DNA of 43,549 nucleotides from Planctomycetia bacterium. Lineage in GTDB: Bacteria > Planctomycetota > Planctomycetia > Pirellulales > PALSA-1355. Below the pieces are notes generated by a model. That model was not told the DNA's origin. It did not search any database and saw only the letters and a list, made by a program, of their open reading frames with translations. Position 1 is the stretch's first letter. Every line of letters begins with the position of its first letter. Shown piece after piece: positions 41,433-43,549 of the stretch. A program made the translations under genes and the position numbers. The DNA lies in the NCBI GenBank assembly GCA_016200205.1, contig JACQFF010000033.1:1-43549 (forward strand), in the 5' to 3' direction.

Positions 41433-41477
41433 ATGAAAAAGGTACATCCTTTTTCAAAGTTTTCGCTGCGCTGGTAA
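41433..41477 (+). CDS. Putative 14-residue leader peptide between amtB and glnB
   Basis: ATG 41433 opens a 14-codon frame (MKKVHPFSKFSLRW) ending in TAA at 41475. GAGGT lies 7 nt before the ATG, a better ribosome site than many genes in this window have. A 9-bp hairpin TGAAAAAGG/CCTTTTTCA (41434-41456) lies within it, so initiation and the hairpin would interfere. Its place before two competing downstream hairpins suggests a translated leader, but chance cannot be ruled out. Confidence 0.4.
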   Translation: MKKVHPFSKFSLRW

Positions 41478-41497
41478 GATTGTTGTTGGGCATTTAA

Positions 41498-41887
<390 letters not shown>

Positions 41888-41978
41888 TACCTGCGAGATT
41901 GCTCCGAGGCGGACGGAGTTCTCGAAGTATTTTGCTCATCTGGCCCCGCAGGGCCCTTAGCCGCGTCAGAACGTTGTC

Positions 41979-43549
41979 ATGTCCACAAGCCCTATTTTCC
42001 GCGAATCGCTGCTGGAAGCACGTCAGCGGCTGGCCAGCGTCCGCGAGGAAATCAAACAGCAGCATCGCGCCGGCTCGCCGGGCATTCAGATTTGCACTCG
42101 GCTGACCGACCTGCTCGATGCGGTGACCCTCGACCTCTACGAATCCGCCCTGGCCGATCTGTGGCCCGATGGTTCCGAGGAGTTCCGCTCGCAAATCGCG
42201 TTGGTTGCCCACGGGGGCTATGGCCGCCGAGTTGTTGCGCCCTACAGCGATGTCGATTTGATGATCCTGCAAGCGCCCGGGGCGAATCAAGCCGTCGTTC
42301 CGTTGGCAAGCCGGTTGCTGCGCGATCTATTCGATGCCGGGCTCGAGCTCGGCCAAAGCGTCCGGACGCCGGACCAGGCGTGCCGGTTGGCCGCCGCAGA
42401 CGCCACGGTCTGCACGTCGCTGATGGAATCGCGTTTTCTGGCCGGCAGCACGAAGCTGTTTCGCACGTTCAGCGAAAAATTTCAACGTCGCACGCATGCC
42501 CGCCGCAAAAGCCTGTTCAATGCCATCAACGACGCCCGGCGCATGGAACGCTTGCAGTACGGGGAAACGGTTTACCTGCTGGAACCCAACGTCAAACGCT
42601 CGCGGGGAGGACTGCGCGATTTGCAGCTCTTGCGATGGCTCGGCTTCGCCTGCTATGGCACGACCGACCCCGACGCCATGCAATTGATGGGCGCGCTCGG
42701 CAAGGATGACCAGTGCACCTTGCGGGACGCCACCGAATTCTTGTTGCGGCTGCGCAACGAATTGCACTTTCAGGCCGGAAAATCGAACGACGTGCTCGAT
42801 CGGTCGGAACAAGTGCGATTGGCGGCGCTGTACGGCTACGAGGGCACGCACGGCATTCTGCCCGTCGAGCAGTTCATGCGCGAATACTTCCATCACACCA
42901 AGGGCGTTCGCAGCGTGGTGTCGAATTTCACCGCCAACGCGCGGCCTGGCCAGAGTTGGGCTCGCCTGTGGGGCACCATTTTCAGCCACCAGGTCGACGG
43001 CGATTACCGCGTCACGCCCGGGCATATCGTGGCCACCGAGCGGGGACTGCAACGGCTTCAAACCGACCTCAGCGAGGTGTTGCATTTGTGCGACCTGGCC
43101 AATCTGCACGACAAACGCATCGCGCCGGCCACCTGGGAAACGGTTCGCAACGCCGTGCCGCGGTTCACTGGCGAGGTAAGCGGGGAAATCAGCAGGCAGT
43201 TCCTCTCGCTCATGTCGCAATCCGGCCGGCTCGGCGAACTGCTGCGCCGGCTGCACGAATTGGGCGTGCTGGAAAAGATCATTCCCGGTTTCACGCACGC
43301 ACGCTGCTTGCTGCAATTCAACGAATACCATAAATACACCGTCGACGAACACTGTATTTTGGCCGTGGAACGCGCAACGGAGTTCATCGCCGACCCGGGC
43401 ATTCTGGGCCGCGTGTACTCGGGGATCAAGCAAAAGCGGATCCTGCACCTGGCGCTTCTGATTCATGACTTGGGCAAGGGTTTTGTCGAAGACCATAGCG
43501 AAGTGGGACTGCGAATCGCCGAAGAAACGGCCCACCGGTTGCGGCTGCC
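41979..43549 (+). CDS. glnD: P-II uridylyltransferase/uridylyl-removing enzyme, N-terminal part
   Basis: GlnD, running off the right edge (523 codons visible of roughly 850-900). It adds UMP to P-II Tyr51 in low nitrogen and removes it in high nitrogen. The nucleotidyltransferase motif is HGGYGRRVVAPYSDVDLMIL (~residues 75-94), followed by LEPNVKRSRGGLRDLQLLRW and LLRLRNELHFQAG, the usual central helices. The HD domain begins with FNEYHKYTVDEHCILAVERA and continues LALLIHDLGKGFVEDHSEVG. The ATG at 41979 is forced by an in-frame TAG 19 nt upstream; there is no good Shine-Dalgarno. The ACT domains lie beyond the window. Confidence 0.96.
   Translation, partial: MSTSPIFRESLLEARQRLASVREEIKQQHRAGSPGIQICTRLTDLLDAVTLDLYESALADLWPDGSEEFRSQIALVAHGGYGRRVVAPYSDVDLMILQAPGANQAVVPLASRLLRDLFDAGLELGQSVRTPDQACRLAAADATVCTSLMESRFLAGSTKLFRTFSEKFQRRTHARRKSLFNAINDARRMERLQYGETVYLLEPNVKRSRGGLRDLQLLRWLGFACYGTTDPDAMQLMGALGKDDQCTLRDATEFLLRLRNELHFQAGKSNDVLDRSEQVRLAALYGYEGTHGILPVEQFMREYFHHTKGVRSVVSNFTANARPGQSWARLWGTIFSHQVDGDYRVTPGHIVATERGLQRLQTDLSEVLHLCDLANLHDKRIAPATWETVRNAVPRFTGEVSGEISRQFLSLMSQSGRLGELLRRLHELGVLEKIIPGFTHARCLLQFNEYHKYTVDEHCILAVERATEFIADPGILGRVYSGIKQKRILHLALLIHDLGKGFVEDHSEVGLRIAEETAHRLRL

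Noticed and set aside
42327-43535. 402-codon minus-strand frame
   Set aside because: Antisense to glnD, which shows nucleotidyltransferase and HD motifs in the sense frame.

Overview
The window is GC-rich, densely coded bacterial chromosome, with no rRNA, tRNA, CRISPR array, transposase or phage gene that I could find. Several traits point to the Planctomycetota, probably a Pirellulales-like lineage: the late futalosine-menaquinone genes, a Ser/Thr kinase with a multi-helix membrane N-terminus, TPR proteins with secretion signals, a CoM-type phosphosulfolactate phosphatase, and above all dispersed palindromic repeats that read through as peptides such as PPGEGRGEG and GPKCQRGS. The assignment is inferred from gene content and recalled family patterns, not from a search.

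Layout. 1-3000: the 3' end of an amidase gene, then leuC-leuD and a small TPR gene on the minus strand (leucine biosynthesis). 3100-11900: a membrane Ser/Thr kinase, two methyltransferase-like genes, a GT4 glycosyltransferase, a MurJ/MVF-type flippase, a KAS III (FabH-like) enzyme and a secreted TPR protein; this reads as a loose envelope or glycan region. 12050-15510 (minus): comB, glycyl-tRNA synthetase and a TIM-barrel sugar isomerase in one run. 15680-20820 (plus): ubiD, ubiE, ubiX, a UbiA/MqnP-type prenyltransferase and mqnE, a compact operon for menaquinone synthesis by the futalosine route. 20850-22790 (minus): an accessory patch with an orphan PD-(D/E)XK nuclease whose active-site region resembles that of FokI, and a VapBC-type toxin-antitoxin pair. 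22870-31720 (minus): a lipoprotein nitrilase, a small membrane protein, recG, rnhA, a sensor kinase with a c-type heme motif in its periplasmic domain, and priA. 31870-39690: nadD, a second (soluble) histidine kinase, two lineage-type unknowns, a lipoprotein, a transglutaminase-like protein, a TolB-like beta-propeller protein and an ATP:cob(I)alamin adenosyltransferase. 39970-43549 (plus): amtB, glnB and the start of glnD, the classical nitrogen-sensing set.

Main points for a second look: (i) two different palindromic repeat families sit in frame inside genes (comB and the ubiA-type gene) and so add peptide segments to enzymes; (ii) the orphan FokI-like nuclease has two apparent DNA-binding repeats and no methyltransferase partner; (iii) between amtB and glnB lies a 14-codon mini-ORF with a strong Shine-Dalgarno sequence, followed by competing hairpins, one of which covers the glnB Shine-Dalgarno; (iv) the Shine-Dalgarno plus ATG of comB is exactly duplicated 40 nt upstream, out of frame; (v) a heme-c (CXXCH) sensor kinase lies beside replication-restart genes. 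Where the longest open frame overran the likely start, I moved the start using family alignment and local Shine-Dalgarno sequences.
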